Positions 16,064 through 26,307 of a DNA stretch of 64,000 bases are shown here, in pieces (the stretch's first letter is position 1; the number at the start of each line of letters is the position of its first letter). The stretch comes from JADJNY01 sp046349615 (lineage in GTDB: Bacteria > Planctomycetota > UBA1135 > GCA-002686595), in the NCBI GenBank assembly GCA_046349615.1, contig JAXMBZ010000006.1, positions 1-64,000 of the forward strand, written 5' to 3'. The translations under genes were made by a program, and so were the position numbers. The notes under the pieces are model-generated. The model did not search any database. It had not been told where the DNA came from and saw only the letters and a list, made by a program, of their open reading frames with translations.

Positions 16064-17479
16064 TCACGGCTTCTTCGCGACCGCGATCAGCGACGTCCCG
16101 TGCCAGGGCAGGAGTGCGTCGAGCCGCCGCAGGAGCCAGACGCTCGAGTTCAGCAACTTCATCTGCACGCGGCCGAAGTGGCGCCGGCGGAGGATCTTCC
16201 CGTTGAGCCACCACGGGATCGTCGTCGAGCGGTTGAAGTCGAACATGCGCTCGACCTGGAAGCCCGCCTTCACGAGCGCTTCCTCGAGCGACTTGCGCGA
16301 GTAGCGCCGCTCGTGGCCGAGGACTTCGTCGAGCGTGCCGAAGAGCCCTTGGTTCTGCGGCACGAGGATGATCGCACGTCCGCCGGACGCGAGGGCGGAG
16401 CGGATGTTCGCGAGCGAGGCCGACTCGTCCTTCAGGTGCTCGAGCACGTTCAAGCACACGACCGTGTCGTACGCGCCCGCGACCGCGCGGAAGTCCGCGG
16501 GATCGGCGAGGTCGACCTTGCGCACGTCGAAGTACGGCCGTCCGAGGAAGCGCGAGCGCAGGTAGTCGAGGTAGAGCGGGTTGACGTCGCTCGCCGTGTA
16601 GCGGTCGCGCGGGCAGAGCGTCTGCGTCATGTTCCCGATGCCCGCGCCGATCTCGAGCACGCGCGCACCGAGGTGCGGCCGCACCGCGTCGCCCATCCAC
16701 CGGTTGAAGTTCGGGACGTTCGAGAGGCTGACGAGGATGTTCGAGCCGTACTCGTCGTCCTTGTAGATGTCGTCGATCACCCACCAGTGGAGCATCGTCG
16801 ACAGCGCCTTGAACGCGTCCGAGAGGCCGATCTTCTTCCCCTCCTCGTACGTGCGGCCCGAGTAGCTGATCGGCACCTCGAAGATGCGCGCGCCGCGCTT
16901 CTTCAGCTTGAACGTGAGCTCGGGCTCGATGCGGAAGTCGTTCGAGCGCAGCGGGATCGACTTCAGGAGCGGAGTGCGCACGGCCTTGTAGCAGGTCTCC
17001 ATGTCGGAGAGGTTCAGGTCCGTGAGCACGTTGCAGATGCCCGTGAGCAGCTTGTTCCCGAGCGTGTGCCGGAAGTAGAGGACGCGCCGGTAGTCGCCGA
17101 CGAGGAAGCGCGAGCCGAAGACCGCGTCGGCTTCGTCGCGCACGAACGGCGCCATGATCTTGGCGAGGTCCTGCGGGTTGTACTCGAGGTCCGCGTCCTG
17201 GATGACCGTGACGTCGCCCTTCGCGAGGTCGAACCCCGTGCGGACGGCGCCGCCCTTGCCCTGGTTGCGCTCGTGCTCGACGTAGGTGATGCGCTCGGGA
17301 TGCTCCGCGGCGAGCTTGCGCAGGATCTCGCGCGTGCCGTCGGTCGAGCCGTCGTCGACGACGATCAGGTCGAGGCGCGAGATCAGCGGGCTCTCGACGG
17401 CGAGGACGCGGCGGATGGATTCGGCGACGAGATACCGCTCGTTGTAGACCGGCATCACGACCGACAGGGACGGACTCAT
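16064..17479 (-). CDS. Fusion of GT2 glycosyltransferase and SAM-dependent methyltransferase
   Basis: This 471-residue protein has two domains. Residues 1-230 are a DPM1-like GT2 domain (SVVMPVYNE, VVDDGSTDGT, GKGGAVRTG, then QDADLEYNP with the DxD metal site, and SDMETCYK). Residues about 260-410 are a class I methyltransferase (RVLEIGAGIGNMTQ as the SAM-binding loop, YTASDVNPLYLDYL, VVCLNVLEHL). The fusion suggests a single enzyme that transfers a sugar, often to polyprenyl phosphate, and methylates the same or a linked product. The ATG at 17479 is preferred over an upstream GTG at 17515 because TAGCTT lies 7 bases before it. It is convergent with the GT-C gene. Confidence 0.85.
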   Translation of the reverse strand: MSPSLSVVMPVYNERYLVAESIRRVLAVESPLISRLDLIVVDDGSTDGTREILRKLAAEHPERITYVEHERNQGKGGAVRTGFDLAKGDVTVIQDADLEYNPQDLAKIMAPFVRDEADAVFGSRFLVGDYRRVLYFRHTLGNKLLTGICNVLTDLNLSDMETCYKAVRTPLLKSIPLRSNDFRIEPELTFKLKKRGARIFEVPISYSGRTYEEGKKIGLSDAFKALSTMLHWWVIDDIYKDDEYGSNILVSLSNVPNFNRWMGDAVRPHLGARVLEIGAGIGNMTQTLCPRDRYTASDVNPLYLDYLRSRFLGRPYFDVRKVDLADPADFRAVAGAYDTVVCLNVLEHLKDESASLANIRSALASGGRAIILVPQNQGLFGTLDEVLGHERRYSRKSLEEALVKAGFQVERMFDFNRSTTIPWWLNGKILRRRHFGRVQMKLLNSSVWLLRRLDALLPWHGTSLIAVAKKP

Positions 17480-17486
17480 CCCGTCC

Positions 17487-17492
17487 AAGCTA
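17487..17492 (-). promoter_or_regulatory. -10-like hexamer TAGCTT before the GT2-methyltransferase gene
   Basis: TAGCTT on the minus strand ends 7 bases before the preferred ATG at 17479, matching the near-leaderless pattern seen elsewhere in this window. No -35 box is evident. Confidence 0.4.
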
Positions 17493-17539
17493 GCAACCGC
17501 CCGAGGGAAACCCACGGGGGAGCACCGAGGCGCGGGGGA

Positions 17540-18295
17540 TCAGCTCGCGAGCCGGCGCGCCTTCTCCTCGCGCGCGGTGAACGTGCCGCCGATGGCGGCG
17601 CGGATGCGGCGGCGCGCGCGGAAGAGGATCATCTTCATGTTCGAGAGGCGGACGCCGAGGCGTTCGCTCGCCTCCGCGTAGGAGAGCCCCTGCACCTCGA
17701 TCAGGTCGAGCGCCATGCGGTCGCGCGGCGCGAGCCGTCGGGCGGCCTCTGCGTACTGGCAGAGCAGGATCGCCCAGGCCGCCGCGAGGGAGTCGTTCTC
17801 CTCGTGCTCGACGAGGCGGATCGACGGATCCGCGCGGTCGTCGCGCGGCTCCTGGAGCCCGGCCGGGAAGGACTCGAGGGCGATCGTCCGGCGGCGCGCT
17901 CGGGCCCGGCGGAGGACGTTGCTCGCGATCGTCCGCGACCAGACGCGGAAGCTGCGGGGCTGGTCGTCGCGGAAGCTCGCGGCGTAGCGGTAGATGTTGA
18001 CGAACGTGTCCTGGACGACGTGGTCGACGTCCTGCGCCCCGATCCGGCCGCCGGCGAGCCCGGCGATCCAGACGGCGAGCGCGGGCTGGGCCAGTTCGTG
18101 GAGCGCTTGGAACGCCTGCTCGCCCCGCTCGTCGCGGAAGAGGGCCATCAAGGCGGTCTCGAGCCGCGCGACGTGGAACTCGGGTTCCTCGCCCGGGAGC
18201 GCCTCGAGGACGACGCCGCGCTCGACGAGCCGGCGGAGGGTCCAGGGGTTCTTCGGGAGGGCCGGGGCCGGGGAGAGCGCGGGGGAACGGGGCAT
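17540..18295 (-). CDS. ECF-type RNA polymerase sigma factor
   Basis: This 251-residue sigma-70-family factor has region 2 at about residues 90-145 (DHVVQDTFVNIYRYAASF, then SFRVWSRTIASNVLRRARAR for -10 recognition). Region 4, near the C-terminus, carries the helix-turn-helix DLIEVQGLSYAEASERLGV followed by RARRRIR. About 65 residues precede region 2, longer than the minimal ECF type. No anti-sigma factor gene lies next to it. The ATG at 18295 is used; upstream frame extensions are low-complexity. Its regulon is unknown. Confidence 0.88.
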   Translation of the reverse strand: MPRSPALSPAPALPKNPWTLRRLVERGVVLEALPGEEPEFHVARLETALMALFRDERGEQAFQALHELAQPALAVWIAGLAGGRIGAQDVDHVVQDTFVNIYRYAASFRDDQPRSFRVWSRTIASNVLRRARARRRTIALESFPAGLQEPRDDRADPSIRLVEHEENDSLAAAWAILLCQYAEAARRLAPRDRMALDLIEVQGLSYAEASERLGVRLSNMKMILFRARRRIRAAIGGTFTAREEKARRLAS

Positions 18296-18489
18296 GACGC
18301 CGACTTGGCGAGGAATGTGCCGAGGGGAAAGCCGGCCTTCAGGATCGACGCAAACCCTTTCGAGACATGGACTCGCGCCTCCCGAATCCGGTCCTTGAGC
18401 GCGCGGACCGAGCCTCCTGTTCCGGCCGGGTAACGCCCGGAGGGGCCGCTGCTCCGGAACCGGGACGCCGTGGCCGCGCCGCGAGGCCG

Positions 18490-18495
18490 TAGGAT
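18490..18495 (+). promoter_or_regulatory. -10-like hexamer TAGGAT upstream of the CNNM gene
   Basis: TAGGAT lies 48 bases before the proposed TTG start at 18544. It is the same hexamer that precedes rnpB and the aminotransferase gene. Together with its position in the 248-base gap after the divergent sigma-factor gene, this suggests a promoter. Confidence 0.35.
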
Positions 18496-18543
18496 GGCGC
18501 CCGTTCACGCTCCGCCCGGCCTCCGGCCGACAGCCCCGACGCC

Positions 18544-19893
18544 TTGACCCTGCCGTTCCTCTCCTCCGGTGCCGCCGCGGCCGAACGCGCGCTCGACCTC
18601 GTCGAGTTCGGGCCCGAGGTCCACGAGACGCTCGCGGCGCTCTCCTGGGCGGCGCCCTGCCTCCTGCTCGCCGGGTTCTTCGCGATGCTGCGCGTCGCGC
18701 TCCTGCGCTCGCACGCCGGCCGGGTCCTCGCCCGGCGGGGCGCCGAGAAGAAGCGCGACCGGATCGAACCCCTGCTCCAGCGCGCCGAGGAGCTCGCCGT
18801 CAGCGCCGAGATCCTGGAGGTCGCCTCCGAGGTCGTCTTCCTCGTCCTCCTCTATCAAGCGCTGGCGGAGCACGCCGACCTCGGTCCGTGGGCCACGCTC
18901 TGGACGGTCCTCTCCGCGGTCCCGCTGCGCCTGGTGCTCGGCGAGTCGCTCCCGACGGCCCTGGCGCTGCGCGGGGGCGACACGGTGCTCCTGTGGACGC
19001 TGCCCGCGTTCCACCTCCTTCAGCTCCCGCTCCAGTGGCTCGTGCGCGGGCTCGTCGGGGTCCGGAGCGCGTTCCTGCGCATCGTCGGGCTGCGGAAGGA
19101 CCCCGCGGCGACCCGGCAGATCGTCGAGGAGCTGCGCGAGGTGATCGCGGAGTCCGAGATCAGCGGCGAGCTCGACCCGACCGAGAAGGCGATCATCGAG
19201 AACGTCATGACGTTCCGCGACGTCGGCGTCGCCGCGATCATGACCCCGCGCACGGAGATGCACGGCGTCGAGATCGAGGCGGGGCTCGCCGCCGCGGCGC
19301 GCATGTCCGCCCAGACGGGCCACAGCCGACTCCCGGTCTACGACGGCAGCCTCGACACGATCCTCGGCGTCGTGACGGCGCGCGACGTCGTGCGCGTCGC
19401 GGCGGAGAAAGGGCTCGAACAGGGCACGCTGCGCTCGATCCTGCGGCCGGCGTACTTCGTGCCGGAGACGAAGCGCGTCTCCGAGCTCCTCGCCGAGTTC
19501 CGCCGCGAGAAGATCAAGGTCGCGATCGTGCTCGACGAGTACGGCGGCACGGCGGGCCTCGTCACGCTCGGCGACATCCTCCAGGAGATCGTGGGCGACA
19601 TCCAAGACGAATACGGCGACGCGCGCGCGCAGACGCTGCGCCGGCTCTCGGACGGCTCCGTCGAGGTCGACGCCAGCCTCCACGTCACCGACGTGAACGC
19701 GGAGCTCGAGCTCGAGCTGCCCGAAGGCGATTACGAGACGCTCGCGGGGTTCGTGCTGGCCGAGCTCGGCCACTTCCCCCAGCGCGGGGAGCGCGTCGTT
19801 CACGGAGCGTTCGAGCTCGTCGTCACCGACGCGAGCGATCGGCGCGTCTACAAGGTGCGCGTGCGGAAGGTGCAGCAGGATCGCGCCGCCTGA
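18544..19893 (+). CDS. CNNM/CBS-domain protein (CorC/HlyC family)
   Basis: This 449-residue protein has a CNNM (DUF21) membrane domain at residues 1-180 with about four helices. Two CBS domains follow (about 210-330; VMTFRDVGVAAIMTPRTEMHGV is typical of the first, VAIVLDEYGGTAGLVTLGDI of the second). A C-terminal CorC_HlyC domain follows from about 355 (VDASLHVTDVNAEL, FVLAELGHFPQRGE). Members are linked to magnesium/cobalt efflux with adenine-nucleotide sensing by the CBS pair. The TTG start at 18544 is chosen so that the first helix is complete, but it lacks a ribosome site and is uncertain. recO follows by 67 bases. Confidence 0.9.
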   Translation: MTLPFLSSGAAAAERALDLVEFGPEVHETLAALSWAAPCLLLAGFFAMLRVALLRSHAGRVLARRGAEKKRDRIEPLLQRAEELAVSAEILEVASEVVFLVLLYQALAEHADLGPWATLWTVLSAVPLRLVLGESLPTALALRGGDTVLLWTLPAFHLLQLPLQWLVRGLVGVRSAFLRIVGLRKDPAATRQIVEELREVIAESEISGELDPTEKAIIENVMTFRDVGVAAIMTPRTEMHGVEIEAGLAAAARMSAQTGHSRLPVYDGSLDTILGVVTARDVVRVAAEKGLEQGTLRSILRPAYFVPETKRVSELLAEFRREKIKVAIVLDEYGGTAGLVTLGDILQEIVGDIQDEYGDARAQTLRRLSDGSVEVDASLHVTDVNAELELELPEGDYETLAGFVLAELGHFPQRGERVVHGAFELVVTDASDRRVYKVRVRKVQQDRAA

Positions 19894-19948
19894 CCCCGAA
19901 CGCGCGCCAAGGACCGCACGCGCGCGTGTCGCGCTCGGCGCGCCCGCC

Positions 19949-19954
19949 TACACT
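19949..19954 (+). promoter_or_regulatory. -10-like hexamer TACACT before recO
   Basis: TACACT ends 6 bases before the recO ATG at 19961, with no Shine-Dalgarno sequence. This is the classic spacing for a leaderless transcript and is one of the best examples in the window. Confidence 0.5.
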
Positions 19955-19960
19955 GCCGGC

Positions 19961-20779
19961 ATGCCCGTGCGCACCGACCGCGCGCTCGTCCTCACCCGTC
20001 ATCCGTACGGCGAGTCGTCGCTCGTCGTTCACGTGCTCACGCACGGCGCCGGCCGCGTCCACCTCCTGGCGAAGGGCGCCTACCGGACGACGTCGCGCTA
20101 CTTCGCCGTGCTCGACCTGTTCGACACGCTCGAGCTCGAGTTCCAGACGACGCCGGGCTCCGACCTCGCGCTCCTGCGCCGCGGCGAGGTCGCGACGCGG
20201 CGCGCGGGGATCCTCGGCGATCTCGCGCGCTACCGCGCCGGGCTCGCGATCCTCGAGCTCTGCGAGCTCGTCGCACGGGCCGAAGCTCCCGAGCCGCGGC
20301 TCTTCGAGCGAACCGAGGCCGCGCTCGACGACCTCGCCGCGGGAGCGCTCCCTGCGGACCTCGTGCTGACCGCGTGGGAGCTCGCGCTCCTCGACCTCCT
20401 CGGGCTCTTCCCCGCGCTCGACCGCTGCGCCGCGTGCGGCCGCGCGCCGGGCGTCGTCCGCGGGCTCGCGGGCCGCACCGCGTTCTCGGCGGGCGCGGGA
20501 GGCCGCCTCTGCGCGCCGTGCGCCCGTGAAGCGCGCGCGAGCGGGCGGCGCGTCGGCACGCTCCCGGTGTCCGTGCTCGACGCTGCGCGCGCGCTCTGGC
20601 AGGATCCTCGCCCGGCCGCCGCGCCGCCGCCCGAACGGTTGACGCTCGTGCGCGACTTCGTCGAACGCTTCCTCGACTACCATCTCGAGACGCGCCCGAA
20701 GAGCCACCGCCTCTTCCTCTCCGTCCAGAACCGCAACGCGCCGCAGAAGGGCGCCCGCACCGCCCCGCACGAGCGATGA
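19961..20779 (+). CDS. recO: DNA repair protein RecO
   Basis: RecO mediates RecA loading with RecR in the RecFOR pathway. The 272-residue protein has the N-terminal OB fold (TDRALVLTRHPYGESSLVVHVLT, with HLLAKGAYR) and a helical domain. It also has a zinc-binding pair of CxxC motifs, CAACG near residue 158 and CAPC near residue 186. Its stop overlaps the next start (ATGA), so the BamD-like lipoprotein gene is translationally coupled. The C-terminal tail (from about 245) is basic. Confidence 0.93.
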   Translation: MPVRTDRALVLTRHPYGESSLVVHVLTHGAGRVHLLAKGAYRTTSRYFAVLDLFDTLELEFQTTPGSDLALLRRGEVATRRAGILGDLARYRAGLAILELCELVARAEAPEPRLFERTEAALDDLAAGALPADLVLTAWELALLDLLGLFPALDRCAACGRAPGVVRGLAGRTAFSAGAGGRLCAPCAREARASGRRVGTLPVSVLDAARALWQDPRPAAAPPPERLTLVRDFVERFLDYHLETRPKSHRLFLSVQNRNAPQKGARTAPHER

Positions 20780-21831
20780 CCTCGATCCCGCGCCTCTTCC
20801 TCGCCCTCTCGCTCGCCCTCCTCGCGGCGTGCTCCGCCGCCGGACGCAAGCTCGACGCGCGCGAGGTGCCCGCGGCGCTCGCGGCGGCGAAGCAGGACCT
20901 CGCCGCCGGACGGACGGCGGACGCGCTCGACCTCCTGCGCGGCGCGGCGAACGCGACGGGGCTCGCGACCGCGGTCCGCGACGACGTGCAGCGCACGCTC
21001 GAGGACGCGGCGGCGCGCCGCATCGAGGAACTCTCGCGCCCCGGTTGCGACCCCGACGACCTCGCGGACCTCGTCGACCTCGAGCTCCCGCGCCAGCTCG
21101 CGGTGCTCGCGGGTCTGCGCGCCGCGCGCCTCCTGTTCCAGGAGGGCGAGGCGTACGACGCGTACAAGCTGATCAAGAAGCTCGACGTGAAGTACCCCGA
21201 GCACCACGAGCGCTTCGCCGCGGGCGAGTTGCTCGTCGAGATCGGTCTGTGGCTCGTCCCGAACGGGACCGGCTGGCTCGGGATCGGGCATTCGACCGGC
21301 GACGCGCAGGAGGTCCTCGAGTACCTCATCCTCCACCACCCCTCCGCGCCGCGCTGCGACGAAGGCTACGTCGCGCTCGCGCGCATCTACGAGGACGACC
21401 GCGACTGGCGGCACGCGATCGAGCGGTACGAGTTGCTCGTGCTCAACCACCCGACCTCGCCGCTGCGCCGCGACGCGCAGGCCCGCATCCCGCGCCTGCG
21501 CCTGCGCGAGTTGCGCAGCCCCGAGTACGACCGCGGCGAGCTCCTGACGGCGCGCGCCGAACTCGAAGCGTGGCTCTCCGACTACGCGGGCCAGGAGGGC
21601 GAGCGCGAGGTGCGCATCGACCTCGGCGACTGCCTGCGCCGACTCGTCGACAGCGACCTCTCGATCGCGCGGTTCTACCGCACGGTCGGGAACGAGTACG
21701 GCCAGCGCTACCACGCCCAGCGCGCCGCCGAGGAGGCGCGCCTCGTCGGCGACGAGAAGCGGCTCGAGGCCGCGGCCGAGCTCACCCCGAAGGCCGTCGA
21801 GGCCGCGGCGCCGGCGGAGAAGGCGCCGTGA
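20776..21831 (+). CDS. BamD-like TPR outer-membrane lipoprotein
   Basis: This 351-residue lipoprotein has a signal peptide and lipobox LLAAC (Cys 17). The mature part is helical with TPR-like repeats (AYDAYKLIKKLDVKYPEHHERFAAG, DWRHAIERYELLVLNHPTSPLRRDAQ) of the kind found in BamD/YfiO, which helps fold outer-membrane proteins, and in YbgF/CpoB-like proteins. The start overlaps the recO stop and the gene overlaps lptE by 4 bases, so recO, this gene and lptE form an operon. No BamA is in the window, so assignment to the BAM complex is by fold and context only. Confidence 0.75.
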   Translation: MTSIPRLFLALSLALLAACSAAGRKLDAREVPAALAAAKQDLAAGRTADALDLLRGAANATGLATAVRDDVQRTLEDAAARRIEELSRPGCDPDDLADLVDLELPRQLAVLAGLRAARLLFQEGEAYDAYKLIKKLDVKYPEHHERFAAGELLVEIGLWLVPNGTGWLGIGHSTGDAQEVLEYLILHHPSAPRCDEGYVALARIYEDDRDWRHAIERYELLVLNHPTSPLRRDAQARIPRLRLRELRSPEYDRGELLTARAELEAWLSDYAGQEGEREVRIDLGDCLRRLVDSDLSIARFYRTVGNEYGQRYHAQRAAEEARLVGDEKRLEAAAELTPKAVEAAAPAEKAP

Positions 21832-22337
21832 CGCGCTCCCTCGGACTCGGGCTGGCGGCGGCACTGCTCGCGGCCCTGATCGCCGCGGGCTGCGGGTACG
21901 GCACCGGCCTCGCGGTCAAGAAGAGCGGCATCGAGTCGATCGGCGTCGCATTCTTCGGCAACGACACGCTGGAGCGCGACGTCGAGCGCGACTTCCAGCC
22001 GGAGCTCGCGCGCGCCCTCCAGGACCTCTGCGACGCCCCGATCGACCGGATCGACCGCGCGAGCACCGTCATCCAGGGCACGGTCCGCCAGTACCACCGG
22101 CGCAGCGGCATCCGCAGCCCGGAGAACAAGCTCCTCGAGACCGGGATCTACGTCGAGGTCGAGGCCGCGCTCTACGTCCGCGGCGAGCCGAACCCCTCGC
22201 GCGGACCGGTTCGGGCGAGCACGTGGGTCGGGTTCGTGATCGAGCCCACGGGCGAGCACGAGCGCCAGGCCCGCGAACGCGCGTTCCGCCACGTCGCCGA
22301 GGAACTCGTGCTGGACCTGTTCGCCCCCGTGCACTAG
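21828..22337 (+). CDS. lptE: LptE-like LPS-assembly lipoprotein
   Basis: This 169-residue lipoprotein starts at the GTG at 21828, overlapping the previous stop. A signal peptide ends in the lipobox IAAGC, followed directly by GYGTG, the G-C-G-Y-x start typical of LptE/RlpB. The strand SIGVAFFGNDTLERDVE matches the conserved I-A-V-x-x-F-x-N-x-T segment. LptE plugs the LptD barrel that delivers LPS to the outer surface. Its presence implies a Gram-negative outer membrane with LPS or a related glycolipid. No lptD is nearby. Confidence 0.8.
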   Translation: MTRSLGLGLAAALLAALIAAGCGYGTGLAVKKSGIESIGVAFFGNDTLERDVERDFQPELARALQDLCDAPIDRIDRASTVIQGTVRQYHRRSGIRSPENKLLETGIYVEVEAALYVRGEPNPSRGPVRASTWVGFVIEPTGEHERQARERAFRHVAEELVLDLFAPVH

Positions 22338-22390
22338 GTACGCGGCCCGATTTCGGGCCGCACGGGTTTCAGGACGGCGCTTCCGCTCCC

Positions 22391-22435
22391 TATCCTGATG
22401 CAGGGTCCGCCTCCCCCGTGCAGGGTCCCTCTCCC
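22391..22435 (+). promoter_or_regulatory. Putative ftsH promoter/leader with short direct repeat
   Basis: TATCCT at 22391-22396 is a -10-like hexamer about 60 bases before the ftsH ATG. Just after it the 10-mer TGCAGGGTCC occurs twice, 22 bases apart, each followed by a C/T-rich tract. The repeats could be an operator; no known binding protein can be named. Confidence 0.3.
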
Positions 22436-22456
22436 CGCGCCGATAGAAGAGCATCC

Positions 22457-24799
<2,343 letters not shown>

Positions 24800-24841
24800 C
24801 GCGCGCGGAGAGCGCGCGATGAGCCACGGAGGCCGGATCCG

Positions 24842-25759
24842 ATGACCCACGGGTCGCAAGGTCCGGCCTCCGGTCGTTCCGGCGCGAGCGAAGGTGCGGC
24901 GCGCACCGGATTCGGGCGCGCGTCGAGCGAGCTCCCCGCGGGCCGTCGGCCCCCGCTCGTGATGGGCGTCGTCAACGTGACGCCCGACAGCTTCTCGGAC
25001 GGCGGCGCGTACTTCGACGCGGACCGAGCGATCGAACACGGCCTCGCGCTCGTCGCGGAAGGAGCCGACTTGCTCGACGTCGGCGGCGAGTCGAACCGCC
25101 CGGGCTCCGAGCCGGTGAGCGAGCCCGTGGAGCTCGCGCGCGTGCAGCCCGTCGTCCGAGCGCTCGCGGCGCGGGCCGGCGTCCCGATCAGCGTCGACAC
25201 GACGAAGGCGCGCGTCGCCGAGGAAGCGCTCGCCGCCGGCGCGTCGATCGTGAACGACGTCACCGCGGGCCGGGCCGAGCCGCGCATCCTCGCCGTCGCG
25301 GCGCGTGCGGGCGCGACGGTCGCCTTGATGCACATGCTCGGCACGCCGCGCGACATGCAGACGGACCCACGCTACAGCGACGTCGTGACGGAGGTGCGCG
25401 CCTTCCTGCGCGAGCGAGCCGAGTCGGCACTCGCCGCCGGGATCGAGCGCTCGAAGCTGTGGATCGACCCCGGCATCGGCTTCGGGAAAGCGCTCCAGCA
25501 CAACCTCGAACTCCTGCGGCGTCTGCGCGAGCTCACGGAGCTCGGCTACCCGGTGCTGCTCGGCGTGTCGCGCAAGTCGTTCATCGCGGGCGTCGAGGAG
25601 GCCGCGGGATGCGCGCGCTCCGCAGCGGACGAGCGGCTCGGCGGTTCCCTCGCGGCGCTGGCGATCGGCGTGGTGAACGGCGCTTCGATCCTGCGCGTGC
25701 ACGACGTGCGCGCGGCGAAGCAGGCGGCGCTCGTCGCGAGCGCGATCGAGGGCCGCTGA
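24842..25759 (+). CDS. folP: Dihydropteroate synthase
   Basis: This TIM-barrel enzyme joins p-aminobenzoate to the pterin pyrophosphate in folate synthesis. Its 305 residues include MGVVNVTPDSFSDGG (loop 1), DVGGESNRPG (loop 2), ISVDTTK, IVNDVT, HMLGTP and GVSRKSF. A GGAGG sequence lies upstream of the ATG at 24842. The 3' part, from about 25300 to just beyond the stop, is repeated as a diverged truncated copy at 28072-28542. The copy here is the complete one and probably functional, but it may be a hybrid formed by recombination. Confidence 0.95.
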   Translation: MTHGSQGPASGRSGASEGAARTGFGRASSELPAGRRPPLVMGVVNVTPDSFSDGGAYFDADRAIEHGLALVAEGADLLDVGGESNRPGSEPVSEPVELARVQPVVRALAARAGVPISVDTTKARVAEEALAAGASIVNDVTAGRAEPRILAVAARAGATVALMHMLGTPRDMQTDPRYSDVVTEVRAFLRERAESALAAGIERSKLWIDPGIGFGKALQHNLELLRRLRELTELGYPVLLGVSRKSFIAGVEEAAGCARSAADERLGGSLAALAIGVVNGASILRVHDVRAAKQAALVASAIEGR

Positions 25760-25771
25760 TCGCTCGGATGC
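25300..25771 (+). repeat. Left copy of a 470-base imperfect direct repeat (3' half of folP)
   Basis: This block matches 28072-28542 with a constant offset of 2771 bases. By eye the protein identity is about 86% over about 147 residues. The similarity continues past the stop codon through the shared bases CGCTGATCGCTCGGATGC and then ends sharply. The two copies bound the lower-GC segment that separates folP from glmM. Confidence 0.85.
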
Positions 25772-26307
25772 ATGCACGGCAACTCGCGACATCGGCGCGG
25801 TACGCAGCCGTGGAGCCCCGGGCGAAACGACGGTGTCCGTTCGCCGAATCACATTCGGCGCACGGCAGCCGGATAGCCGTGCTGGTCGTCATGAACCGGC
25901 GACAAACGGCTCGCCGCCGCCTGGGGCCTCGAGATCGTGGAGGCCCGACCTTTGCGCAGCACCCGGCCCGTCGCGGCGTCCCGGTCAGCACGCTCGCGCA
26001 CGGAACCGTGAACGGCGCAAGGAGTCGGCTCCCGAGATCCGCGGCGAGTTCGTCGAGCTCGTCCCGGTGGCGCGGTTGCAGCGCCGATCGTGATCGAGCT
26101 CCGCAACGACCGCCGACTACTGGAGGATGACTCTGTCGTCGCCGAGGCACTGGCGCATGTCGCGCGGGTGCTCGGAACCCGATCAATGCACCTACCGAAA
26201 CAGGCCCCGCTTGACCTGCTCCAACTGCGTCCCTAGGATCCGACACGCTCGCCTTCGGTCCCGACATGGGCTCGAAGCACTGTCATTTGTTTGAGGAACG
26301 GAAACTC
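25760..26307. other. Gene-poor left part of the insertion
   Basis: About 550 bases with no intact gene. Base composition drops gradually relative to the flanks. The only coding-like trace is the fragment listed at 26040-26236. A TAGGAT hexamer at 26234-26239 may be the promoter of the secreted-protein gene that follows. No transposase, integrase, inverted repeats or tRNA were recognised. Confidence 0.5.
26040..26236 (+). pseudogene. Possible decayed gene fragment
   Basis: Two short coding-like stretches lie in different frames. One reads IRGEFVELVPVARLQRRS and stops at 26093. The other, in another frame, runs from a GTG near 26090 (VIELRNDRRLLEDD, then ALAHVARVLGTRSMHLP) to a TAG at 26234. 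Together they look like the frameshifted C-terminal end of a lost gene. The family is not recognisable and the call rests only on amino-acid texture. Confidence 0.25.
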
